This document shows positions 9,498 to 16,539 of a DNA stretch of 64,000 nucleotides, piece by piece. The position numbers and the translations under genes were made by a program. The notes beneath the pieces are model-generated. The model worked only from the letters and a program-made list of their open reading frames with translations. It did not search any database and had not been told where the DNA came from. Position 1 is the stretch's first letter; every line of letters begins with the position of its first letter. Origin of the DNA: Methanothrix soehngenii GP6 (GTDB lineage: Archaea > Halobacteriota > Methanosarcinia > Methanotrichales > Methanotrichaceae); the NCBI RefSeq assembly GCF_000204415.1, contig NC_015416.1:2852001-2916000 (forward strand), read 5' to 3'.

Positions 9498-10475
9498 TCA
9501 TACCTTAACCTCATACATCCCGTTCCCAAAGGTTGCCATCTTCCCCACATGGATGAGCCTGCCCAGCTCCAAAAGTGCCATGACCTCACGGGAGAACTCT
9601 CCTCGATAGGTGATCTCCCCGACGAAGAATGGGGGAAGACTCAGCTTTTTCATCTTCTGCTTGTGGAAATATCTCTTTGCTATGACCTCCTCGGTGTTCG
9701 CTTTTATAATGCTCACCAACCGACAGGCGCCAAGGATGGCCAGCACCTGCTCGTTGTCATACAGCATCCCAGATCCGTAGAACTCGGCCAGGGCATTGGC
9801 CCGGAAGAGCAATCGGGAGATCAACCCCCGGAAGCTGGGGGCGGCCGTGAACCTGTCGTCCTCCTTGATCTGCGCGGGGGTTAAAAAGCGCACTATAAGG
9901 TCTCCCCTATGCTCTGCAGAGCCTTTGATCATCTCCTGGTAGCTCAGAGGAATGGCCCGGTTGAATACAGTGTCTGCAGAGAAGATATTGTTGCGGGCAC
10001 CGTATCCGATGGAGTCCACTGATTCTATGCGATACTTGCCATAGCCCAGACGGTATCCCCGGCTCATTCCGCTCTCGCCCAGATTCCGCAGAGCAAGCAG
10101 GAAGTAGGGGAGATACTCCACACCCCGCCCGATCAGGGTGAACCTGAAGTCATTTGCCGATCCGGCAGAATGCCTCCCAGATATGGGTGGGTCGAATACA
10201 AAAGGCCTAGGGATATCGTTTTGCTTTCTCAGCACCTTAACCCCTTCCGGAGGGTGGCTGTTATAGAAGTAATCATAAACGCATGCCTTTTGAAGCGGGC
10301 AGTTCTCGCAGGCTGCAGTCTCTTTTGCGCCATCTGCATTCCTCTGGATGCATACCAGAGATCTGAGGTGGGCTCCAAAGCCACTGCGCAGCGTATTTCC
10401 CGACCATCGGGAGAGGTCCGCGTCGGAGTCGAATAAAATTTTTGCCTCGAACTGAGATAGTGATATATCACCCAT
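9498..10475 (-). CDS. cas6: CRISPR pre-crRNA endoribonuclease Cas6 (RAMP)
   Basis: A 325-aa protein resembling the Cas6 family with a conserved C-terminal RAMP domain. It has a cysteine cluster C56-x2-C59-x5-C65 (CENCPLQKAC) seen in this subgroup, the central block GVEYLPYFLLALRNLGESGMSRG followed by YGKYRI, and a C-terminal glycine-rich segment (LGRLIHVGKMATFGNGMYEV). Cas6 cuts the repeat to release crRNAs with an 8-nt ATTGAAAC-type handle, which fits the nearby array. I use the first ATG (10475); a TTG at 10502 would add nine residues. No cas1, cas2, cas3, cas5, cas7 or cas10 accompanies it. It lies between hicBA and a decayed CRISPR unit, so it may serve the array in trans with effectors elsewhere. 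Confidence 0.82.
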   Translation of the reverse strand: MGDISLSQFEAKILFDSDADLSRWSGNTLRSGFGAHLRSLVCIQRNADGAKETAACENCPLQKACVYDYFYNSHPPEGVKVLRKQNDIPRPFVFDPPISGRHSAGSANDFRFTLIGRGVEYLPYFLLALRNLGESGMSRGYRLGYGKYRIESVDSIGYGARNNIFSADTVFNRAIPLSYQEMIKGSAEHRGDLIVRFLTPAQIKEDDRFTAAPSFRGLISRLLFRANALAEFYGSGMLYDNEQVLAILGACRLVSIIKANTEEVIAKRYFHKQKMKKLSLPPFFVGEITYRGEFSREVMALLELGRLIHVGKMATFGNGMYEVKV

Positions 10476-10527
10476 GCTAGGGAGACGGATCGGACAGGGC
10501 AAAAATGTTGCGATGAGGAACAGGCTT

Positions 10528-10612
10528 GGCGTAGTTCCCTTTTTGTTGGGATAGGGCCTGCAATGATCTCAAGGCCATCGGGCAGGCGCCTGATGAGATT
10601 GATGTTTCAATT
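10528..10612. CRISPR. Relic CRISPR unit: degenerate repeat, spacer, partial repeat
   Basis: Bases 10528-10564 are exactly 37 nt and match the array repeat at 27 of 37 positions, including TTCCCTTTT, GGGATAGG and the terminal CTGCAAT. A 39-nt spacer-like segment (10565-10603) follows. The next nine bases, 10604-10612 (GTTTCAATT), equal the start of a repeat before the match stops. Orientation is the same as the main array, 2.2 kb away. Confidence 0.8.
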
Positions 10613-10836
10613 GGGCCACTTCCTTTCATAATTAGATGCTGTGTTAATTAATTGAATCCAAAAACCGAGATAAATGCGTCTTTCTTGGGCAGCGTTTTCT
10701 CCCCACGAAATCCATAACTCGTCCATTTCAACTTTCTCAGTCCTAACGCCAGTTGGACCGGATGGATCTTATTAAATATCTGTAACTCTTCATTATATGA
10801 GACCGAGCTCAGATATCGGTCAGCGGTGATGCTGGA
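10613..10836. other. Intergenic, nothing recognised
   Basis: This interval contains no open frame with coding character. GGTGATG just before 10837 can serve as the ribosome binding site of the next gene. Confidence 0.5.
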
Positions 10837-11508
10837 TTGAAGAGAGCCTCAGCTATTATGCTCATATTTCTGTTATCCTGTTTTGGGTTGAGCCAGGCAA
10901 CCCAAGAAAACGATCTATGGCTGCTCCTATCCAGCTATGAGGATGTCGGCATCACATCTAAGGACCTGGCCTTCTTTCTGGCCACGCACGGTTTTTCCGC
11001 TCGACCAGAGCCGTCCTATGTGGTGGTCAAGCTCAACGATAGCAGGGAAGTATATGTCACGCCTAATGGAGCCGCTCCCAGGCTCGGTGATATGTGGATG
11101 TCTCCTCCCGATATGCAATCCGGACCTGTGCAGGTGATCTCCAGCGATGCCATAAGGATCAATCTCACTTATAGGAGGTCAGACAATGAAAGCTTTATAA
11201 AAACCATCAGCAGATATCATATATTTCCGGTAACGCCCTTGGGCATGTGTTATGATGGCTCCCAAAAGCTGCAAGAGAGCTATAAGAGCCTGGGGTATGG
11301 CTCAGTTTATATGTACGATCCCAGTGGATTTGACAGCCGGGGACATCTCTGGGTGGTTGTGGAGGACAATGATGCTCCCGATACCTGGCTGGCAGTGGAT
11401 AGTTATTACGGGCCTATTACAGAGGACGATTATTATTACCAGGCTCAGTATAGCTTTGCGGATTTCAAATACCTCGAATCAATCAATCCCCAATGGAGGC
11501 TGGCCTAA
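10837..11508 (+). CDS. Exported protein, novel N-terminal domain plus transglutaminase-like domain
   Basis: This 223-aa protein starts at TTG (GGTGATG upstream) with a signal peptide (residues 1-22, IMLIFLLSCFGLSQA). Residues 23-87 contain EDVGITSKDLAFFLATHGFSARP and VVVKLNDS..YVTPNGAAPRLGD. The same pattern fills the 115-aa protein at 15820, so this is a shared domain that I do not recognise from any named family. Residues 130-195 look like a transglutaminase or papain-like core: C138 (LGMCYDGSQKL), H170 (RGHLWVVVED) and D188 (WLAVDSYYGP) are spaced as a Cys-His-Asp triad. That enzymatic assignment is inference. The gene opens a run of four exported-protein genes on this strand (10837-16167). 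Confidence 0.75.
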   Translation: MKRASAIMLIFLLSCFGLSQATQENDLWLLLSSYEDVGITSKDLAFFLATHGFSARPEPSYVVVKLNDSREVYVTPNGAAPRLGDMWMSPPDMQSGPVQVISSDAIRINLTYRRSDNESFIKTISRYHIFPVTPLGMCYDGSQKLQESYKSLGYGSVYMYDPSGFDSRGHLWVVVEDNDAPDTWLAVDSYYGPITEDDYYYQAQYSFADFKYLESINPQWRLA

Positions 11509-11646
11509 TATAATATAAGTGCATTGAGACCGTGCGGCGTGCATTTCCGCTATTTGAAGCCATTTGCTGAAGGATCGATGATGAATCCGGGCATGACATT
11601 GTGTCAGGAGTCCTACCGGAAACTTGAAATGTGGTACTGACATAAT

Positions 11647-11656
11647 TATAAATTAT
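11647..11656 (+). promoter_or_regulatory. TATA box of the first pentapeptide gene
   Basis: TATAAATTA lies about 30 bases before the ATG at 11681, pointing to a short or absent leader. Confidence 0.5.
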
Positions 11657-11680
11657 TAGTATGGGAATAACGAGGGCTCG

Positions 11681-12841
11681 ATGAGAATTGATTCGCTGGT
11701 GAGGATCGCATTATGCGCTTTGATTGCGATGAATTGCGTTCTTGGTGCAGGATTTGCCGAGCTCGATATCAATATCGATGATCGTGTTAATCTGAGCTAT
11801 GCGAATCTCTCGGCAATGGATCTCGCCGGAGCACATTTGAATCAGTCTGATCTGCAGGGCTGCAACCTCAACGGGTCGAATCTGGATGGGGCGTATCTCC
11901 GATCGGCCTGGCTGATGGCATCTCATCTGAATGGCTCAACGCTGGAGAATGCAGATCTCACGGGCGCTGTTCTTACGGAAGCCGATCTCACGGGAGCGGA
12001 TTTAACTGGTGCGAACCTAATACGGGTTCAAATGTCCAAAGCCAAGCTGAACGGGGCTCGCATTGTGAAAGCAGATCTAACCGAAGCAGACATATCCGAT
12101 TCCGATCTGAGCGACGCTGATCTCACGGATGCCAGGCTTTTTCGAACGGATCTGAGTGGTGCCAAGCTTAAGGGAATCTATCTAACCAGTGCCAATATGA
12201 TTGGAGCTCATATAAGCTGGGCCGATATGAGTGTTGCCTATTTATCCCAAGGTCAGTTCTCAAGAGCCGAGCTTTATAGTACTAATTTGAGCGGTTCGGA
12301 CCTTAGCGATGCAGACTTTACCAGAGCTTATCTCATGAGATCCAATCTTACCGGCGCCAACATAGATTGGGCCGATATGGCCTATGCGGACCTGACTGAG
12401 GCCGTCTTAACTGGTGCAAGCTTGAAATCAGCCAAAATGCCTTACTCCGATCTTACCAAAGCGAATTTTACCGGAGCTGATTTATCCGAAGCCTATCTGG
12501 ATGGAGCTATTCTTGCAGGAGCGACACTCAGGAATGCGAAGCTCGATAGAGTTAATCTGCGTGAAGTCGACCTGAGGGGACTGGAAATGGGGGGAGCATC
12601 CCTTAAGAATTCTGTCCTGACAGGAGTATTCATGGCCATGACGGATCTGGCCGGCGCCGACCTGAGAGATGCGACACTGGTTCAGGTTGAGATGACCGGA
12701 GCCAATTTGAGCAGCGCCAATCTGGAGCGAATCAAGTATGACCAGTTCACCCTTCAATCGCTGTCCAGAGCGGAACTGGATGGAGCCAAGATCTCCGAGG
12801 ATCTGCGCTCTGACCTCAAATCACTACAAAGAGCCGCTTGA
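11681..12841 (+). CDS. Exported pentapeptide-repeat protein
   Basis: A 386-aa protein with a signal peptide (residues 1-26, LVRIALCALIAMNCVLGAGFA). Nearly the whole mature chain is tandem A(D/N)LxG/x pentapeptides (about residues 36-365, for example ADLTGADLTGANL), which fold as a right-handed quadrilateral beta-helix. Ends are not capped by another recognisable domain except a short C-terminal tail (LQSLSRAELDGAKIS). Known pentapeptide proteins are mostly cytoplasmic, so export is notable. Long repeats in the last third parallel those of the 953-aa protein downstream (ending GANL.GIKYD..ALQ in both), indicating common origin. No function can be assigned. Confidence 0.9.
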   Translation: MRIDSLVRIALCALIAMNCVLGAGFAELDINIDDRVNLSYANLSAMDLAGAHLNQSDLQGCNLNGSNLDGAYLRSAWLMASHLNGSTLENADLTGAVLTEADLTGADLTGANLIRVQMSKAKLNGARIVKADLTEADISDSDLSDADLTDARLFRTDLSGAKLKGIYLTSANMIGAHISWADMSVAYLSQGQFSRAELYSTNLSGSDLSDADFTRAYLMRSNLTGANIDWADMAYADLTEAVLTGASLKSAKMPYSDLTKANFTGADLSEAYLDGAILAGATLRNAKLDRVNLREVDLRGLEMGGASLKNSVLTGVFMAMTDLAGADLRDATLVQVEMTGANLSSANLERIKYDQFTLQSLSRAELDGAKISEDLRSDLKSLQRAA

Positions 12842-12916
12842 TGTTCTGAAAGGGACTGTCTTTTTAAATTAAGAAAAGAACAAATTAATTATAGTAGTAA
12901 TTGGAAAAGGTCTGTT

Positions 12917-15778
12917 ATGGCTCGTTCACTGCTCAGATTGTCTCCTGGACTCTGCTTGCTTTTTATAACTCTAGTTGCATCATCCTCCGCACTGGAGGAA
13001 GAAGCCTCCCAGAAAATACTAATTTTTGCCTCGTATAACCCCGGATCGCCATGGACCGATTCCGTAGGCAATGAGATTAAAGATCAGCTATCTATTTACT
13101 ATCCTGGAGCAGAATTCTCTTTTGAGTATATGGATACCAAAAGGCAGGAGCCTACTGAAGCCAGACTGAATAAATTGAAGAATTTATATAAAAATAAATA
13201 TAAAGATCGTCACTATGATGTCATCACCTGTCTGGACGATGATGCATTTCAGTTCCTGCTCAACAACAGAGACGAGCTGTTTTCCAGCACTCCAGTTGTC
13301 TTTTGCGGAGTGGACTTCTTCGAAGACCAGATGCTGACGGCAGGGAAGAATTTCACCGGCGTGGTGGAGGCCTTTGATATACCAGGTACAATCTCTCTTA
13401 TGCTAAAATTGCATCCCGATGCAAAGCAAATAGTCATAATCGATGACCAGACTGCCACCAGCAAGGCCAGCCAAGAGGCCATGAACCAGACCCTGTCCAG
13501 ATTCAATACAATTGTCAGCTTCGTCATCTGGAATGACATGACAGTAGAAGAACTGCAGAGGAATGCTTCCGCTCTGCATGAGGGCAGCCTGATCCTTCTT
13601 CTTAATTATAATAATGACCGGGAAGGACGAGCAGTAACCCACGAAGAGAGCGCATGGATCCTGAGAAGCGCAAGCTCGGTTCCAATTTACGGTACCCGGG
13701 ATGTCTATATGGGCTTCGGTGTGCTTGGAGGAGCGATCATTACCGGTCAAGTCCAGGGCAGATTGGCGGCAGATATGGCACACCGCATCTTGCAGGGTGT
13801 TCCTGCGGATGATATTCCGGTCATAAAAGAGCTTCCCAGCTCATATATTTTCGATATGCTGGAGCTGCGCCGCTTCAATATCAGCGTCCAGAGAAGTGCA
13901 AGTTCGGCTCCAATCTATGGTACTAAGGACGTCCAGATGGACTTCGATGTACTTGGAGAAGCGATCACCACCGATCAAGTCCAAGGCGAATCGGCAGCCG
14001 ACATGGAACAACTCATCTTGCAGGATGCTCCTGCAGATGATATTCCGGCCATAAATGAGCCTCCCGGCACAAACATTTTCGATATGTTGGAGCTGCGCCG
14101 CTTCAATACCAGCCTCTTGATACTTCCTTCTGGGAGCAAGTTCGTTAATCAGCCATTTCAACCTCGAGCTGATCTAAATAATAGGAACTTGAGCGGCCTG
14201 GATCTGTCCGAGACAGACTTGAGTTATTCTGACCTGCTAGGATCCGATCTCAGCGGGACGAACCTGAGCCGATCCTTTTTGATACAGGCTGTCATCTCAA
14301 ACTCCACGCTTATCAGAGCCAATCTCAGTGGCGCATTCATGCCACTCGCTGCTCTCGATGGTTCTGACCTCTCCGGTGCTGATCTCAGAGGAGCCACCCT
14401 GCTTGGCAATTATTTGATGGGCTCGAATATGACCGGAGCAGATCTATCAGGCTCCCTTATGGATCAGGCCATGATGGATAATTCAACTCTGGTTGATGCC
14501 AAGATGGATGGCGCCAGCTTGTGGGCTGCGAAGGTCAGCGATGCAAATCTGTTTGGAGCAAGCCTTATAAACGCATTTCTGGAACGTTCCACCTTTGTTA
14601 ATTCCCAATTAAAAGGCGCAAATCTCACAGGCGCAAGCCTGGTTGGCGCGAACCTGATCAATGCCACCATCACCGATGCAGACCTATCGGGAGCGGATAT
14701 CTCCGCAGCTCGTTGTATGGGAGCTAACTTATCCCGTTCCAGGCTGGTTGGATCAACTATGGGCTTCTCAAACCTAAATGGTGCAGATCTGAGTATGGCG
14801 AACCTCTCTGGTTCGTATCTCTCCGCTTCAGTCTTTGCTAATTCGAATCTCACACGTGCCGATCTCTCCGATGCGAACCTAGAGAGTGCATTTCTGAATC
14901 GAGCCAAGCTTGTTGAGGCCAAACTGGTAAACACCAGTCTTCCCAGAGCGCATCTGGAAGATTCGGATCTATCCAATTCCAATCTTGAAAGGGCAGATCT
15001 GACCAATGCATTGCTAGGCGGATGCAACCTCATCGGCGCAAACCTAAATGGAGCCAGGCTCCTGGGAGCGGATCTCAGCCTTGCAACTATGAAAGATGCA
15101 TATCTGAGCGGTGCCAATATGGTAGGTGCCAGAATGAATTGGGCGGATCTGAGCGGCAGCAGCCTTACAGAGAGCCAGTTCTCCAGAGCGGAACTTTTTG
15201 GGGCAAATCTAACCAATTGCGACCTGTCAAATTCAGATTTCACAAGAGCTTACTTAGTGAGGTCTAATTTATCGGGTTGCACCCTAAGAGGTGCCAAACT
15301 GGACTTTGCAGATCTTAGCAGTGTGGATCTGCGAAATTCAGATCTAAATGGCGTCATATTCGCGAACGTACATCTGATCAACGCCGACCTTTCTGGAGCG
15401 GATCTTGCAGGATCCTATTACAATTCAATGAACCTAAAGGGAACCTCCTGGCACAAAGCAAGCTTGAAATCGTCCGAAATGGTTCGGATGGTCTTTTCGG
15501 ATGTAGACTTCAGTGGTGCGGATCTGAAAAATGCCCGTTTCTCCGAGTCTTTTATGAATAATCTGAATTTCTCGGGTGCGGATCTGAGGGGAGCTATCAT
15601 TGAGAAAACTGCCTTTGAAAAATGTGATTTCAGTGGAGCAAACCTCGAGGGAATCAAATATGATGATATAGCACTTCAATTCTTCTCTATTTCCAATCTC
15701 CAAGGAGCCAAGATGAGCATGGATCTGCAAAAGGGTCTCGAAAAATTGCGGTCAGCACAGATACCACAGCCCTCTTAG
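12917..15778 (+). CDS. Exported binding-protein-like domain fused to long pentapeptide-repeat region
   Basis: A 953-aa protein. Residues 1-25 are a signal peptide. Residues 30-320 resemble periplasmic ABC-substrate-binding-like sensor domains (KILIFASYNPGSPWTDSVGNE, then DVITCLDDDAFQFLLNNRDELF, then TPVVFCGVDFFEDQM and SVPIYGTRDVYMGFGVLGG). Residues 250-325 are repeated in tandem as 326-401 (228 bp each; SASS.PIYGT.DV, PADDIP.I and IFDMLELRRFN in both). Residues 415-910 are pentapeptide repeats. The C-terminus matches that of the 386-aa neighbour. I know no described protein with this order. A ligand-sensing head on a beta-helical stalk is a structural guess. No membrane anchor is visible. 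Confidence 0.88.
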   Translation: MARSLLRLSPGLCLLFITLVASSSALEEEASQKILIFASYNPGSPWTDSVGNEIKDQLSIYYPGAEFSFEYMDTKRQEPTEARLNKLKNLYKNKYKDRHYDVITCLDDDAFQFLLNNRDELFSSTPVVFCGVDFFEDQMLTAGKNFTGVVEAFDIPGTISLMLKLHPDAKQIVIIDDQTATSKASQEAMNQTLSRFNTIVSFVIWNDMTVEELQRNASALHEGSLILLLNYNNDREGRAVTHEESAWILRSASSVPIYGTRDVYMGFGVLGGAIITGQVQGRLAADMAHRILQGVPADDIPVIKELPSSYIFDMLELRRFNISVQRSASSAPIYGTKDVQMDFDVLGEAITTDQVQGESAADMEQLILQDAPADDIPAINEPPGTNIFDMLELRRFNTSLLILPSGSKFVNQPFQPRADLNNRNLSGLDLSETDLSYSDLLGSDLSGTNLSRSFLIQAVISNSTLIRANLSGAFMPLAALDGSDLSGADLRGATLLGNYLMGSNMTGADLSGSLMDQAMMDNSTLVDAKMDGASLWAAKVSDANLFGASLINAFLERSTFVNSQLKGANLTGASLVGANLINATITDADLSGADISAARCMGANLSRSRLVGSTMGFSNLNGADLSMANLSGSYLSASVFANSNLTRADLSDANLESAFLNRAKLVEAKLVNTSLPRAHLEDSDLSNSNLERADLTNALLGGCNLIGANLNGARLLGADLSLATMKDAYLSGANMVGARMNWADLSGSSLTESQFSRAELFGANLTNCDLSNSDFTRAYLVRSNLSGCTLRGAKLDFADLSSVDLRNSDLNGVIFANVHLINADLSGADLAGSYYNSMNLKGTSWHKASLKSSEMVRMVFSDVDFSGADLKNARFSESFMNNLNFSGADLRGAIIEKTAFEKCDFSGANLEGIKYDDIALQFFSISNLQGAKMSMDLQKGLEKLRSAQIPQPS
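13664..14119 (+). repeat. Tandem 228-bp duplication inside the 953-aa gene
   Basis: Units 13664-13891 and 13892-14119 encode homologous 76-residue segments (250-325 and 326-401), still in frame and clearly diverged from each other. The first unit completes the binding-protein-like domain; the second is a redundant half-copy before the pentapeptide region. Confidence 0.9.
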
Positions 15779-15819
15779 GGATATATGAGAATTAGGGCTC
15801 CTATTCACAGGGCGTCGAT

Positions 15820-16167
15820 ATGAAATCGATTAAGAGCACGAATTCAGCATGCCTGGTGGCGATCATATTCTGCTTTGCAGTCATGTCGATGAGTTCTCCC
15901 ACAGCAGCCGACGATTATACCGACCTCATGAAGCTGATTGCAGATAGCGAGGATGTCAGAATAGATGCTCAAGATCTAGCATTCTTACTTGTGACTCATG
16001 GATTTAATGCTGAGCCAAAGGGTGACAGCGTTATTGTGAAGCTTGATGATGTGGTCTATGAGATGACGCCAAACGGTGTGGAGCCGGGATTGGCTGATAT
16101 TTTAATAGAAGACTCAAAGCCACAAGTAAAGGCGCCTCCATCAGCTCCAGAGCTTCATAATGGCTGA
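15820..16167 (+). CDS. Small exported protein with the shared novel domain
   Basis: A 115-aa protein with a signal peptide (residues 1-30, CLVAIIFCFAVMSMSSPTAA). Residues 33-94 match residues 23-87 of the 223-aa protein at 10837: SEDVRIDAQDLAFLLVTHGF..EP, VIVKLDD..YEMTPNGVEPGLAD. The C-terminal tail is short and proline-containing (KAPPSAPELHNG). It lacks the transglutaminase-like part, so it is the domain on its own. It closes the four-gene exported cluster and starts 41 bases after the 953-aa gene, suggesting co-transcription. Function unknown. Confidence 0.78.
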   Translation: MKSIKSTNSACLVAIIFCFAVMSMSSPTAADDYTDLMKLIADSEDVRIDAQDLAFLLVTHGFNAEPKGDSVIVKLDDVVYEMTPNGVEPGLADILIEDSKPQVKAPPSAPELHNG

Positions 16168-16258
16168 TGAGGACATTATTGGCGATTCGCCTCACATCGG
16201 CTTATCGATCAGATGAGTCTGCGAGGAGTTCTCTAATTGATTACAGATAACGGATTTT

Positions 16259-16367
16259 AACCACAAAGAGCACAAAGATCACAAAGGCCTCGCAAAGGTT
16301 AATCCAGTTCTTGATAGCCCAATAATCCTTTGGTGCTGTCTTTGTGTCCTTTGTGTGCTTTGTGGTT
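16259..16367. repeat. 28-bp inverted repeat between convergent genes
   Basis: 16259-16286 (AACCACAAAGAGCACAAAG...) and 16340-16367 (...GTGCTTTGTGGTT) are near-perfect complements with a 53-base loop. The site lies between the 3' ends of the 115-aa gene and the 1302-aa gene, so it could act as a two-way terminator or RNA hairpin. It adjoins the dispersed repeat at 16371-16512. Confidence 0.75.
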
Positions 16368-16370
16368 TAT

Positions 16371-16512
16371 GGCTCTTTGCTGAATTATTTGGGTGAGTAC
16401 GGCAGCGGTTATAGTCTCTGTTCCTCTGCGTGTCTGTGGTTGGGTCAGTGCATAGCGGTCCACCACAAAGGCGAAATGATACAGAGATTTTGCAATTCAA
16501 AGTTCACCCGTG
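16371..16512 (-). repeat. Dispersed intergenic repeat, copy A
   Basis: Read on the minus strand this matches 53427-53580 over its whole length: GGGTGAACTT, then ATCTCTGTATC, GCCTTTGTGGTG, CTGACC.AACCACAGA, GAGGAACAGAG, ACTCACCCA.ATAATTCAGC, AAGAGCC. A shorter copy lies at 60745-60832. No open frame is shared. Confidence 0.85.
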
Positions 16513-16539
16513 CTAAGTAGCGAGGAGCCAACTATTCTT

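Noticed and set aside
9420-9884. 154-codon plus-strand frame after hicA
   Set aside because: It is antisense to the 3' half of cas6, and the cas6 reading has clear family motifs.
14464-15243. 259-codon minus-strand frame opposite the pentapeptide gene
   Set aside because: Its SAPLRFAP-like repetition is the antisense shadow of the ADL repeat codons.
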